Assembly: GCF_024679095.1 (NCBI RefSeq)
Contig: NC_066531.1
Span: 6,560,507 to 6,624,506, forward strand
Origin: Eriocheir sinensis
Lineage: Eukaryota; Arthropoda; Malacostraca; Decapoda; Varunidae
Reading direction: 5' to 3'
Length of the DNA: 64,000 nt
Positions 49,071 through 60,324 of this stretch are shown piece by piece. Every line of letters starts with the position of its first letter. Within the stretch, counting starts at the first letter, position 1. The notes beneath the pieces are model-generated. The model had not been told where the DNA came from and ran no database searches. It was given only the letters and a program-made list of their open reading frames with translations. The translations under genes and the position numbers were made by a program.

Positions 49071-49783
49071 GCCGGACCTACGCGTCAACATATGCATGTA
49101 TCATTCAATGCTTGTATATACGTAAAAATTGCATTTGAATATTTTTTTATCCGTAAAGTTTCTCATGTCTTCCTCTCCTCCGAGCGGCGAGACAGGGGAG
49201 GAAGAGAGGCGCCAAAGCCAGTGCCAGTCGAAACAGACGGGGAGAGTGCGTCGTAGTTTTCTCTCCACTCCAGCCAAAAAAACGTCCTTACAAATTATGT
49301 ACAAGCGCAAGGCAACCAGAAATAGTCATCAACATCAAGAGGGCTTATGGAGCGGCCAACTCAGAAAACAAGCAAGAGAGTAGCGTAGAAGCGAGGTATT
49401 TAGAGGTAGAAGCGAGCGGGTGTGCGGGACCAGATGCCTTGTCATTCTTCAGTAAGTCAACAAGGTATACACAATAAAACGTGAATAATAAATACAAATG
49501 GCAAGACAGGGATGAAATATCGAAAAGTAGTTTTTAAATTTAAAAAAAAATTCACAAAATCGAAAAAAAAGTCTGACCGACTTTTGTTAGGTATCATTTA
49601 AAAATACAACTAAAGGACAATTTTTGCTATTGATAAAATGTCAAAAAATGTCAAAAGAAAACGGGACACAGTGAAGAAAATCGTGACAATTTTTTTTCGA
49701 AGACAAAACAAAAAGTCAAAAATTTTATCAATGCGAAATGTAGATAGGTAAACAAAGTTTCTATGTTTTATTTTTCAAAGCGA
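49071..49783. other. AT-rich non-coding stretch
   Basis: No gene is recognised. Poly-A-rich words (TGTCAAAAAATGTCAAAAG) recur near 49640. Confidence 0.4.
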
Positions 49784-50760
49784 TTAACTGAAGAATAAAG
49801 TATGCGAAACAAACAAACATAAAAAAAACGCTTTGTTTGAGTCTCCGTAATGAGCCTTCATGATACTGTAAAATAAATCATATAGTCGCAGCTTGGACAG
49901 CTCTAGGACGTAGTAGCCAATGTAGTTTGGATGATTCGCCTGTGAATATTTCTTATGGCGAACTACAACTACATGACCATCATTGAGGGGTACAACGCGT
50001 TTAAAGTAAGGACTTCGGGCCAGCTTCAAAAACTTTTCGCGGTTGGTGACAATATCTATGTCTTCACTATATTTGGCCGCGTTCATCAGGAATCGACCAA
50101 AAATGCTGTTTGAAGTACACTTGATTGCAGTTTTCTTGATAGGGCAAGTAGCACTTTTGCGGGCTTCTATGTTATCCTGAATGAAGCCCGCAAAAAAGTG
50201 CTTTTGCTTAAACATATAAATAGCATGCACTTTTTAACAACCCGGCCTAGTTGAATAAGCAGTTTAAGGAGGGACAGAGCAAACAGCATTTTCTCCTGAG
50301 CAACATGTGTTCCAATCTGTTTTATGTTCTTACACGGTACTGGACGGTTTTCTTCATACCATTCGTGTGCGGCTGACGATATATCTCTATTGATGATATT
50401 GTGTCTTCTGATGGTCAGTGTGAGGTCATCCGTTTTCTCAATGACTTCACGTGAGACAGCCTCAGTATTGCACAGAATGAGGTATCCAAAATCGCCTCCC
50501 GCTCTGTCTCATCTAGTTTTCTCATATCTCCACATGGTAACTTCTCTTGCATTACAGTGGGATAAAGACTGTTGAAGTCAAGATATGAAAGGAAAGTGTT
50601 TCTATCATGTTTTGGATTAAACTGAGGGTTCGTGTAGATGTTATTGGTGCGTACAAAACGACGCACAACACTTGTGTAGCCCCCACGCACATTTGTTTGA
50701 ATGCAATGATATATGTGTGGGCTACTAAGCATCTCTAATTCCTGCTGTGTTTTTAACAGA
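49784..50760 (-). pseudogene. family-B DNA polymerase relic (Polinton/virus-like)
   Basis: A minus-strand, C-terminally incomplete polymerase of the protein-primed B family (DNA_pol_B_2 type). The 50415-50732 frame holds the motif A block FNSLYPTVM (about 50560). The 49784-50230 frame holds the motif B block SNSIFGRF (about 50100) and the conserved helix before motif C, LSKLRLYDLFY (about 49890). The DTDS motif C itself is not seen and the frame is broken between the two parts, around 50220 and 50430. Such genes occur in Polinton/Maverick elements and related endogenous DNA viruses; no capsid, integrase or protease gene is seen nearby, so the source is undecided. It is inactive. Confidence 0.7.
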
Positions 50761-50766
50761 AAAGAG

Positions 50767-51160
50767 TCATAGGCAGCTAATGTAAGACCGTTCTATATAC
50801 AAAACAGTGTGAGTTCAGCTAATGTAAGTTCGTTCTATATACAAAACAGTGTGAGTTCAGCTAATGTAAGTTCGTTCTATGTACAAAACAGTGTGAGTTC
50901 AGCTAATGTAAGTTCGTTCTATATACAAAACAGTGTGCGTTCAGCTAATATAAGTTCGTTCTATATACAAAACAGTGTGAGTTCATCTAATGTAAGTTCG
51001 TTCTATATACAAAACAGTGTGAGTTCAGCTAATGTAAGTTCGTCCTATATACAAAACAGGGTGAGTTCAGCTAATGTAAGTTCGTTCTATATACAAAACA
51101 GTGTGAGTTCAGCTAATGTAAGTTCGTTCTAATTACAAAACAGTGTGGGTTCAGCTTAAA
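50767..51160. repeat. 42-bp tandem repeat, about 9 units
   Basis: Units of 42 bp (GTTCAGCTAATGTAAGTTCG then TTCTATATACAAAACAGTGT) repeat with few changes. The + strand stays open as a 14-residue repeat (SSANVSSFYIQNSV) for about 107 residues. It lies directly next to the polymerase relic. A real protein is unlikely because the start lies inside the array. Confidence 0.9.
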
Positions 51161-51514
51161 TGGTTTACAGAATTACTTCCACAATAGGATCCGCTTTCTA
51201 CTGTTTCTCCGTTTCTATTCGCTATAATGTAAGCATACGCTATGGCAAAGTGATGTCTCTTTACACCCATTCGAAGAAGGCTTTACGAGAATACTCTCAA
51301 AGACATAGAATGCTAAATAAGATGGGTCATATGCTTTAGCATTAATAATACATTCACAGTATATCCGCAGGTGGGAATCATCTTAGTCTTGTGATCATCA
51401 TTGGGTGCTCAGCAAGCGTTGTCTTGTTCTCACAGGCACACAAATTTCCATGCAGTTTTCCATATTTGCATGGTTCTTTTCATTTCCCGCCGCAGGATAG
51501 TTTCCTTAAGCAGT
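51161..51514. other. non-coding stretch
   Basis: No feature is recognised. Confidence 0.35.
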
Positions 51515-51800
51515 TAATTAGAACACCAACGAGGAAGAAAATATTTTGGATTTGTTGTTAACTAATAAAGAGGACATAATAAGCAACATTGAGGTTGGGG
51601 GTTCATTAGGTAACAGTGATCATAAGGAAATTATATTTAATATTAAATGGGAGGATAGTCAGCAGAAACAATACTTAATACCAGACTTCAGGAAGGCGGA
51701 CTTCGAGGGTTTAAAAAGCAGCTGCAAGGCTTAAGAGAGTCAGATCAGAAGTAGCTGAGAGCTTAAACCATAGTGTTCGTTATGTTCGGAGTATAGAACA
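51515..51800 (+). pseudogene. CR1-like LINE endonuclease C-terminal fragment
   Basis: The frame reads ILDLLLTNKEDIISNIEVGG and SLGNSDHKEIIFNIKWE. The LG-x-SDH block is the last catalytic motif of the AP endonuclease domain in CR1-type LINEs. It stops at about 51735 and is truncated on both sides. Confidence 0.7.
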
Positions 51801-51876
51801 CGTAAGAATTCCTTTTTCCTGGAGTTCACCATTGGAATACGCGTTCACCTGGGAGGCTCTCCAACAATGTTTGAGC

Positions 51877-51947
51877 GAAACTGTAGGGATTCAGGAGTAT
51901 TTATACCCAAATCAACAAGAAGATATCCATAAGGACGTGAATATACA

Positions 51948-52026
<79 letters not shown>

Positions 52027-52243
52027 AACTGGTTTGCCTTCTCTTTTCCGAATATTTGTCTGCCCAGACAGTGAATTTGAGATAAATCGACTTATTTAAT
52101 AACACGAGGGAAGGAAAGGGAAGGGAAGGGAGGGAGGAGGGGGAGGAGAGAAGAGGAGGAGAAAGGTATGATGGAAGGGAGAGTTGAGCGAAACTGTAGG
52201 GATTCAGGAATTTATACCCTCAACAAGAAGATATCCATAAGCA

Positions 52244-52332
<89 letters not shown>

Positions 52333-52410
52333 ACAAACTGGTTTGCCTTCTCTTTTCCGAATATTTTCTGCCCAGACAGTGAATTTGAGATAAATCTGAC
52401 TTATTTAACC
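51877..52410. repeat. 200-bp direct duplication, each with a (TA)n array
   Basis: The segment from TTGAGCGAAACTGTAGGGAT through AGACAGTGAATTTGAGATAA occurs at about 51872-52085 and 52186-52395. Each carries its own (TA)n tract (51949-52024 and 52248-52331). A GA/GGA-rich purine run separates them (52105-52180). Confidence 0.85.
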
Positions 52411-53178
52411 CTCTCGCGCACGATGACGCATTTCGTGTCATCAAGGGTAAAAGGTTCTGGCGGACGATGACGCGAAACGCGCCATAAAAGTAAATAAAAA
52501 ATGATTAAAAATTAAGTTTTCGATGAAAGTGCGTCAAATTTGCAACTGTTGGGATAAGTTTCTTAATAGTAACATATGGCAATCTATCTAAGGAACGTAG
52601 ATGAGGAGCTTTGAGTGATTTTTATTTGTTAGGCCACTCTGACGAGAGAAAAAAAATACAGTTTTCTCGGTGTAACTCGGGAACTAATAGACGTATGAGG
52701 AATTTGAAGATACCATAAGAATCCTCACTAAAAGGTAAACTCGATGCGGCAACGTCTAAGGTCATATGACACCGAAGAGCAGGCAGAAAATATAAAGAAA
52801 TGCAAGTTGAGAAAAGAAATAAGAAGAAAGAAGTTAAGAAATGAGATATAAGGCATTAATTAAAGCAAAATCAGAAAAAAAAATGAAAGTGCGTCAAATT
52901 TGTTGTTGTTGGGATAAGTTTAATAGTAACATATGGCAATCTTTCTAAGGAACGTAGATGAGGAGCTTTAAGTGATTTTTATTTGTTAGGCTACTCTGAC
53001 GAGATAAAAAAAAATCAGTTTTCTCGGTGTAACTCGGGAACTAATAGACGTATGAGGAATTTGAAGATACCATAAGAATCCTCACTAAATTCCGCTTCGG
53101 AGCATATAATCGGCTAAAAAAGATGGCCCACAAAATTTCGAGCTAGCCGCAGATTTCTCAAGAATCAGAGGGGAATGG

Positions 53179-53222
<44 letters not shown>

Positions 53223-53375
53223 ACCTTTTTTTCACGGAAAAAGGTAAACTCGATGCGGCAACGTCTAAGGTCATATGACATCGAAGAGCAGGCAGAAAAT
53301 ATAAAGAAATGCAAGTTGAGAAAAGAAATAAGAAGAAAGAAGTTAAGAAATGAGATATAAGACATTAATTAATGC
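52407..53375. repeat. 360-bp direct duplication with a small conserved ORF
   Basis: A TTAACCCTCTCGCGCACGAT motif at 52407 resembles a piggyBac-type end. Beyond it, about 52520-52860 and 52885-53370 are copies of the same segment (AAGTGCGTCAAATTTG through AATGAGATATAAG). The second copy is interrupted at about 53090-53235 by extra sequence with an (AC)n tract at 53181-53220. Each copy keeps a short basic ORF (MRQRLRSYD then EEQAENIKK and [14 protein letters not shown]) differing by one residue. Confidence 0.75.
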
Positions 53376-53458
53376 AAAGTCAGAAAGAAAAGACTTGGTG
53401 CTGCAGTGTTTAAGGTTAGATAGCACCAAATAACCGGAGTAAAAAAAAAAAATAAATA

Positions 53459-53612
<154 letters not shown>

Positions 53613-53849
53613 AGTTGAGGAAAGAAATAAGAAGATAGATGTTGAGAAATGAAATAAGAAGATAATGATACAATACAACCAGCAAAAACTTAAATAATTT
53701 ATCGAGTCGTACGGTCAATGGCGATTTTTCTTTTATTTTCGGACTTGCACTAGAGAGTAAATTCATATTCCAGCCTGGTCATTAACCTAATGTCCTTAAC
53801 CTTTTCCGTGATTAGAATATCGTGGTCATTCGAGGGTCCAAGATCTTAT

Positions 53850-54113
53850 CTTAACCCTTCAAGTACCCCTTCTCCCGTCACTACCCCCCTCTCCCCCCCC
53901 CCTCCCTGCTGGGCACCCCTACTCCCGTCACCCTCTCGCTTCCGTACGCTAGTCAGAGAGGGGGTGAGGGGGGGTGTGAAAAGGTAAAGAGATGGGTGGG
54001 TGGGGTGGGGGGGGTCCAGATACCCCCTCTTCCGTAACCCCCCCGCTGACCCCCCAACCCCCACTGCCAGTCTCCCCCGCAGAAGCAACCCCCCACCTCC
54101 GTACATTTGTTAC

Positions 54114-54155
<42 letters not shown>
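53850..54155. repeat. C/G-rich low-complexity tract and (GT)n
   Basis: CCCC- and GGGG-rich sequence with three CCC-TTCT/TCCCGTCAC-type repeats (about 53860-54090), then (GT)n at 54120-54154. A TTAACCCTTCAAG motif lies at about 53851. The long open frames here reflect base composition. Confidence 0.75.
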
Positions 54156-54156
<1 letters not shown>

Positions 54157-54487
54157 AACATAATATAGTAATTGTGTTTCCACCTTTTCGGATTACGTAA
54201 ACTCTGATAATATTATCGTGTTCAGGAGAACTGTATGTGTCAGCTGTTATTATTTACTTTTTCAACGCCTTGGTAATTCTGTAAAAATAATCGAAATGAA
54301 GTAAAGCTTGGTAAACATTCATAACAACCACTTTGACCTATTTTTATACTCGCCATATGTTATTTATATTTGTGAATTTGAAATGTATTCATTATAGTTC
54401 CAGTGCACTACCATCCTAAGTTTATTGATGAAAGAAAGAAGTAACTATTACGCGAGATAGTGAACCACAGAGAATACTGAAAACTTG

Positions 54488-54900
54488 AAGTGCGGAAAGT
54501 CCAGCGGATGGAAGGCGAGAAGGGACGCACTGAAGTTATCCTTCCACCTCGGAATAGATTGCAAACGTACGTGTTGCCGTACATAAGAGATGAAATTGCC
54601 GTGCCAGAGCTTATTCTGTCAATCATTTATTGGTACACAGCACAACAAACACATCGACCCCAGAAAAGTTGGAGCTATTTAGTGAAACATGTCATTGGGA
54701 TCTGTAATGCAACTTCTTCACTAAATAGCTACAAACTTTTCTGGGGTCGATGTGTTTGTTGTATATATGTAGCATTAAATGTTTGACAGAATAAGCTCTG
54801 ACACGGCAATTTCATCTCATGTACGACAACACGTTTGCTATTCATTTAGTTAAAATAATTAGTGCGTCCTTCGCCTTCCAGGCGTCTCAGGAGAACTTTC
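54488..54900. mobile_element. 410-bp foldback element
   Basis: The left arm (about 54488-54685: GGAAGGCGAGAAGGGACGCA, GACCCCAGAAAAGTTGGAGC) is complementary to the right arm (about 54712-54900: CTTTTCTGGGGTCGATGTG, AGTGCGTCCTTCGCCTTCC) around a loop of about 30 bp. The arms have diverged moderately. It is probably a MITE or foldback; the open frame through the left arm is not convincing. Confidence 0.7.
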
Positions 54901-56041
54901 AGCTGCGTACGAAGACAATGGGTACGGATATATATATATATATAATATATAAATAAATAAATAAATATGTAAATAAATTATGCTGCCTAGTTTATTGTAA
55001 TTGTTGTAAAGTGTTAAAATGTGCGTGTTTATAGGATCATATGACTAAAGGACAAAGTACAGTCCTACTGTAGAGGTAATTCAAAATAATATAATATCCA
55101 AGAGCCTAATCTCGCTCGTGCCGACATCATCAAAAGTAGCTTTATGTATAGTTCATTCTTTTACAGACTATCCATCACTAACAAACATATAAGATTTCGA
55201 ATGATGAAGTTTAATTATTGAGGATGGTCACCTATGAAAAAATATACCGTAATAATTATTATCAACTCACAGTGATGGAACAAAATAAAGGGTGTGTTAA
55301 AAGCCACCCGGGCGGCTCATGGCAGTCTACTAGCCAAGCCACCGGCAGCTCTCTTGGCTCTATGGTGTGGTGGGAGAGCTTTGCATGGCATAAGCGGATA
55401 GGCGGCGCTGTCATGCGTTATCAGGTGGGTTACGACTATGATAACAGGTGATTAACGATCACCCACACCTACAGGCTATGGCTGAAACGTGAACGGGGAA
55501 ATTAGGATCAAAACTTCGTACCGTACCGTGCCGTGCCCATGCTCAGGTTACAGGCCAAGACCCTTGTCGTGCAGGAAGGAGACTTACAGAGCACAAGGTT
55601 ATTTTAACGAGCAAGTCACGTCTGCCGCAAGGAACACAAGCGACAAAGGTCCTCAGGATCGAATAATAATCACAAGGGAAGTGTGGCGACGACAGCAAGC
55701 AACTTACCTTTAGTGAAGACGGAAGATAAATGGTACTTAGAATCCTTGTCGTATGATTTTTATACTAATATTTTTTTTTTCGAGGATATACTTTGATTAC
55801 CAATAATGATAAGATAAAATTACCGCTGAAATGCTTGAAAACATCAAGCTTTCTTGCACGCCTGGGATAGGTGCGCAGTGGTCTAGTGACCGAGTGTCTC
55901 AAACTTTTAATCAACTTCATTTTCTTAGACGTGAAGAATTAGTCTTCATAGAAATTTTCAAACTTTTTGATCGGTAATTACCTTGGATATAATACTGCCA
56001 GGTCAGGTTATCTGTACGCCCTGATCCATTACAAAAGTATT
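54901..56041. other. non-coding stretch
   Basis: No gene or repeat is recognised except a short interrupted TA run at about 54930-54970. Confidence 0.4.
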
Positions 56042-56508
56042 TTACTTTTTTTTACAAGAGTCGGCCCAAGGGCAACAAAAAGTGTAGAAAAAAAGCCCGC
56101 TATCTTGTTGCTCCCATAACAGAAGATAATATAGAGTGGCCTAAAGAGAGGTCAATTTCGGATGGAGATGTGTCTTGATACACTCTTTTTGGAAGAGGTC
56201 AAGTCATAGGCAGGAGGAAATACAGACGAAGGAAGGCTGTACCAGAGTTTACCAGTGTAAGGGCTGAAAGAGTGAAGCTGGTTAACTCTTGCATAAGAGG
56301 TTTGGACAGTATAGGGATGGGCTAGAGTGGAGAGTCGAGTGCAGCGAGACCGCGGGAAGAGGGGAAGGCATGCAGTTTGCAAGTTCAGAAGAGCAGTCAG
56401 CATGAAAATATCGATAGAGAGGCAACACGGTGGCGGAATTTAAAAGGTAGACTAGACTATCAGTAAGAGGAGGAGAGCTGATGAGACGAAGAGCCTAAGG
56501 GCCGCTTT
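56042..56508 (-). mobile_element. J1 LINE 3' end, minus strand
   Basis: The minus-strand reading includes LTALLNLQTACLP and YTGKLWYSLPSSVFPPAYDL, then the J1 3' UTR and a poly(A) seen as T-run at 56042-56052. It is 5' truncated near 56500, where a foldback begins. Confidence 0.8.
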
Positions 56509-56734
56509 CACAGTCACTTTGTTTGTTTTGATCGTTACTAATGGCGGCGATCGACGCTATAGTTTTCCACATGAAACTGGCCTATGGGGTAGTATTAGCT
56601 GCAGAGGAAGCAAGAGGTGTCGAGAGTATGTGCCAAGGTGCGGAGCTTGGCTAACCCCGCAGCCGTCACTACCCCATCGGCCAGATTTACGTGGAAATAC
56701 TATAGCGACGATCGCCGCCATTGGTAACGATCAA
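56509..56734. mobile_element. foldback ending at the assembly gap
   Basis: GATCGTTACTAATGGCGGCG at about 56530 is repeated in inverted form at about 56700-56732 (CGCCGCCATTGGTAACGATC). The left end GGCCGCTTTCACAGTCACTT would be the terminal inverted repeat; its partner must lie in or beyond the gap. Confidence 0.75.
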
Positions 56735-56834
56735 NNNNNNNNNNNNNNNNNNNNNNNNNNNNNNNNNNNNNNNNNNNNNNNNNNNNNNNNNNNNNNNNNN
56801 NNNNNNNNNNNNNNNNNNNNNNNNNNNNNNNNNN
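56735..56834. other. assembly gap (100 N)
   Basis: Exactly 100 undetermined bases, the usual placeholder for a scaffold join of unknown length. Confidence 0.99.
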
Positions 56835-57404
56835 TACGGCACGCTCATTTGCCAATTCTTAACTTAAGTATTGTGTGCCTTGTGAACCATTAGAAATTCA
56901 TCTGAAACAATTCGTAACAAGAAAAAATACCCTTCCTCTCGCTTTGAAACTGTGTTACCAGATCAAACAATCCAAGGCAGACAGTAGGCAGGCGAATGTG
57001 ACTCGGGCCAGACGCCGTGCAGTTTTCTTTAGCCGTCGTGTGGACGGGCCTTAATGGAGTCAGAACTGCACGTGAATGGACAATGTCCAGCAGGCAGCGA
57101 CTGAAGCGAGTGTTGAAACTATGCATTCTTCATTTTTTTTCTGCTATAAAGTGCTTTGGATGTTTTTTGGCTTGGCATAGTCATAATGTGTATTGATGAT
57201 ATGGAGTCATAACGGAAACATTGCTCTACGGCAAGAACCTTCACATTTCTCATCGTCCTATCATTATTCCTAAAAGATCTAATATATGTGGGTAATAAAC
57301 TAATAAATAATCATAAGGAAGAGGGATAATAAAAATAACTACATTCATATATCAATAGTTTTGATTTTAAAAGTTTTTAATAAATTTATTACGCAAATAA
57401 CGGG
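56835..57404. other. non-coding stretch
   Basis: No gene or repeat is recognised. The frames near the gap carry no motif. Confidence 0.4.
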
Positions 57405-57715
57405 AGCTCCATGGTGTAAATGGTAGCGCGCTCGGCTCACAACCTAGAGATCCCGGGTTCAGTCCCCGGCCGGAGCAGAGTTAGATGGGCTGTCTCTTTA
57501 TCCCTTGACCCTGTCCACCCAGCAGTGAATGGACCGGGTATCAGGTATACGGATTGTGTCCCAGCTTCCCGGGAAGGTGAATTGTGGTAACCCGGATGTC
57601 ACAGTGGCCATGTGGCCCGGGGTAGCGGGTTCATACCCACCACAAGGCCAATGCGGCGCAGATGAGCTCCGTGGCTAAGCGCTGTTACAACGTATGCCCC
57701 CACCTTTTTTTATAG
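57405..57715 (+). mobile_element. tRNA-derived SINE with Val-like head
   Basis: 57405-57477 folds as a tRNA: A box TGGTGTAAATGGTAGCGCG, anticodon loop CTCACAA (CAC, valine), B box GGGTTCAGTCCCC, and a partly paired acceptor stem (GCTCC/GGAGC). It is followed by a body and a tail with GTAACCCGGATGTCACAGTG ending GTATGCCCCCACC. The tail is the same one carried by the SINEs at 25420 and 33645, whose heads differ. Because of the tail I call it a SINE and not a tRNA gene. Confidence 0.8.
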
Positions 57716-57784
57716 CGTCAAACAGAGCGAGTTTTACAATATGCATTTGTTTAAATGCCACACAACACCTGCTGCCCTTACCAT

Positions 57785-57785
<1 letters not shown>

Positions 57786-57826
<41 letters not shown>
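57786..57826. repeat. (AC)n microsatellite
   Basis: About 41 bp of AC repeats; another AC tract lies at 58473-58502. Confidence 0.95.
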
Positions 57827-57827
<1 letters not shown>

Positions 57828-58470
57828 TAAAACAGAGAGCAGGTTGATGCATTTTGATTTTAAGAGATAGCAAAAAGCGATAAATAGTAGGCTATGTCAT
57901 GCCAAGCGAAATTGCCGTAGCTTAGATCTACGTAGTAAACAACAGCCAATGAGCGGTGCGGAGACCGTCACTCAAGCAATGACGCCAAGTCCGCGAGTCC
58001 AACCTTAAAATGAAAATCTCCGCCAGTTATCGTGGATTCGACTATAGTAGTATTAAAACAGCATAATTACTACTATGAGTAATAAAGGCTATATTTTATG
58101 CATGACCGTATTCGACTACCATGTATACTTCACATACCTCATTTCATAGGTGATGTGTAGATATGTTTTACCACATGAAAGTGTTACCGTAAAAACCACG
58201 TGACAATATCTTGTTGCATTATCAACGAACGCAGATTGGCCATTATACGTAAACACAAGTGAACCAGTATGTGGTATCAAGCTGGCTGGTGAATTATGGC
58301 ATTCACCTCACAGCAGAGCTACCAACATGCATCAAGTCGGCCACCTCTTTTCACTGTCTTTCGTTCCGTGCTGTCAGAATGATTCGTGCTTATACTGCAC
58401 CGATAGTTTTTGTGACGACTGTACCTGCTGCTGGCAATTACGAGTCCAACACGTGATCAGGTCGTGGTGA

Positions 58471-58506
<36 letters not shown>
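57827..58506. other. non-coding stretch
   Basis: No gene is recognised; ends in an (AC)n tract at 58473-58502. Confidence 0.4.
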
Positions 58507-58507
<1 letters not shown>

Positions 58508-59281
58508 TTTAGGCGGCTTTACACGTGGCAATTCCTGGCCGGCAATACAGCCGCGACGATCTAGCGGCTAGACCGGCTGGGTGCTCTCGGGAGAAAGTAC
58601 CTTCACACGTGGGAGGAGCCGCCGGGAGCATCAAGACGTAAACTGCTAGTAAATGCAAGGGCATGAATTCACCCCAGACACCCCAAAAGGCTACTAACAT
58701 ATCTTAAAACCACAATGAGTTTGGTCCATCAGCCTAATATTGTAGAAATACTTTAAGTAAACGAGTTTTATCATAAGTAGTATTAATTGATTGATTGATT
58801 GTTTGCTGTTGCATTTAACAACAAAGGAGAAGGGAGGAACATGCCATCCCAACCCCCAGGCATTACATAGTGTGATTATATATTACACGAAAATAACCGT
58901 TCCTTATACCTCCTTCGATATCTCGCAAAGAGATAAACAATTCCCGCAATGCTGCTGCCACTCTCTCAAAAGTTGTTTTGCGCAGACTCTGCTTCTTGTA
59001 GAGCTTATCTTGTGGGTCCCACAAGTGTCGATGCTGTCTCACTTCCTCTAGCTATGCCACCTCGGCCTCCCGGCTCCAAATCTTGTTATCTGCATCTGTC
59101 ATTTCTTGTTTTATTGGCGCCGACATGTTGTTTACCCAGCCGCCAGTCGGCAATACAAGACGGACACGCTCAGCTGCAGAGAACTTGCCGCGAGAAGAGC
59201 TCCCAGACCCAGACCCAGACCAAAAATGCTGCCGCGCCTGTATTGCCAGCCGCGAATTGCCAGGTGTAAAGCCGCCTTTAG
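58507..59281. mobile_element. 775-bp TIR element (non-autonomous DNA transposon)
   Basis: Left end GGCGGCTTTACACGTGGCAA (about 58513) and right end complementary (TTGCCAGGTGTAAAGCCGCC, about 59257-59276); the arms pair for about 45 bp, including GGCAATACAG. TTTA stands at both outer edges and may be the target duplication. No transposase is encoded. It abuts the CR1-like endonuclease sequence. Confidence 0.75.
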
Positions 59282-59282
59282 A

Positions 59283-60025
59283 GGTGAGGTTCGTGATTTA
59301 AATGAGAAGAGATCGGAAGAAGAAAAGAGGGAGTTTTTTTGGAGAGTAATGGATATGAAAGTGAGAAAGTAGTTCATACGTAGGGTCGAGAGGAAGAAGG
59401 GAATAAAACTAACAGAAAAGGAGGAAGGGTGGAAAGTGACATATACGAATATTAATGGAATAGTTTCATCGTGGATAGAGTTAACGACTATTTGAGAGAC
59501 AAAGAACCTGATATTGTGGGGCTGACGGAAACTAAGTTGTGACCCAATTGAGGTGGTGGGGATTGGAGAAGGTGCAAACAACATATGGAGGAGAGACAGA
59601 AAGATAAAACAGGGAGGAGGTGTGATGTTGATGGTTAAAAAAGGCATTAGGGTGGAGGAGGTAATTGAGGGTGAATGCTTGACAGAGGTGTTGAAAGTGA
59701 AAATTGTAGGTGCTGAAGGAAGAAGGAGGCATTATGTAGTAGGGTATGTGCCCCCATGAACAAGCGTATGGGGGTTGCGGGAATATAAACAAATGATACA
59801 AGACGCGGTGAGTTGCAAGGATGAAATGTTGAGGGAGTGTGAGAGAATAATTATAATGGGTGATTTCAACTGCATGGAGGTGGAATGGGAGGACTGGCAG
59901 ACGCAGGGAGCAGACGAGTCGTGGGGAGGAAGACTCCTGCAACTGGCAGTGGAACATGTGCTGACTCAGTGGATCAAGGAACATACCAGATTCGGGAAAG
60001 AAGGCGAGGCATCAATACTAGACCT
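59283..60025 (+). pseudogene. CR1-like LINE endonuclease, cut by Harbinger copy C
   Basis: The reading has VTYTNINGIVSSWIEL (about 59437), GLTETKL-like sequence, QGGGVMLMVKKGIRVEE (about 59610), YVVGYVPP, and IIIMGDFNCMEVEWEDW (catalytic block at about 59850). It stops at ASILDL where the Harbinger end GGGCCCGTATCC begins at 60026. At least two frameshifts or stops occur upstream (for example near 59760). The catalytic SDH block is not present because of the interruption. Confidence 0.8.
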
Positions 60026-60324
60026 GGGCCCGTATCCTCGAGAGCTATTAACTTTTACTCTTAAAGTTACGATCAAAGTTAATAGTTTCAAATTATTAAG
60101 AGTAAAAGCTATCCTCGTCAACTTTGAGTGTAAGTATTAGCAAATCCTGGCTACTATTATCTTCTTCTTCTTCTTTATGGCGGGCTCGTTGCTAAGGACG
60201 CCTCCGTGCAAAACGTAAACATCCGACATGAATTAAGTATATATTTCAAAAGAATAATAAAGAAAAGATGTATAAATGTACAACAGAAACATAATAAATG
60301 GAAAACACAAGAAAATACTGAGTT

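Noticed and set aside
50809..51132. Tandem repeat protein of 14-residue units
   Set aside because: The array starts and ends the frame, the only starts are inside units, and there is no signal or non-repeat domain.
53790..54106. Gly/Pro-rich frames on both strands of a C/G-rich tract
   Set aside because: Low-complexity base composition explains them.
56519..56893. A 124-residue frame running through the assembly gap
   Set aside because: It crosses 100 N placeholders and a foldback; it is not evidence of a gene.
57405..57477. A cloverleaf-like tRNA-Val candidate
   Set aside because: The acceptor stem pairs only in part, the anticodon stem has a mismatch, and it is followed by the SINE tail shared with other copies, so it is a SINE head.
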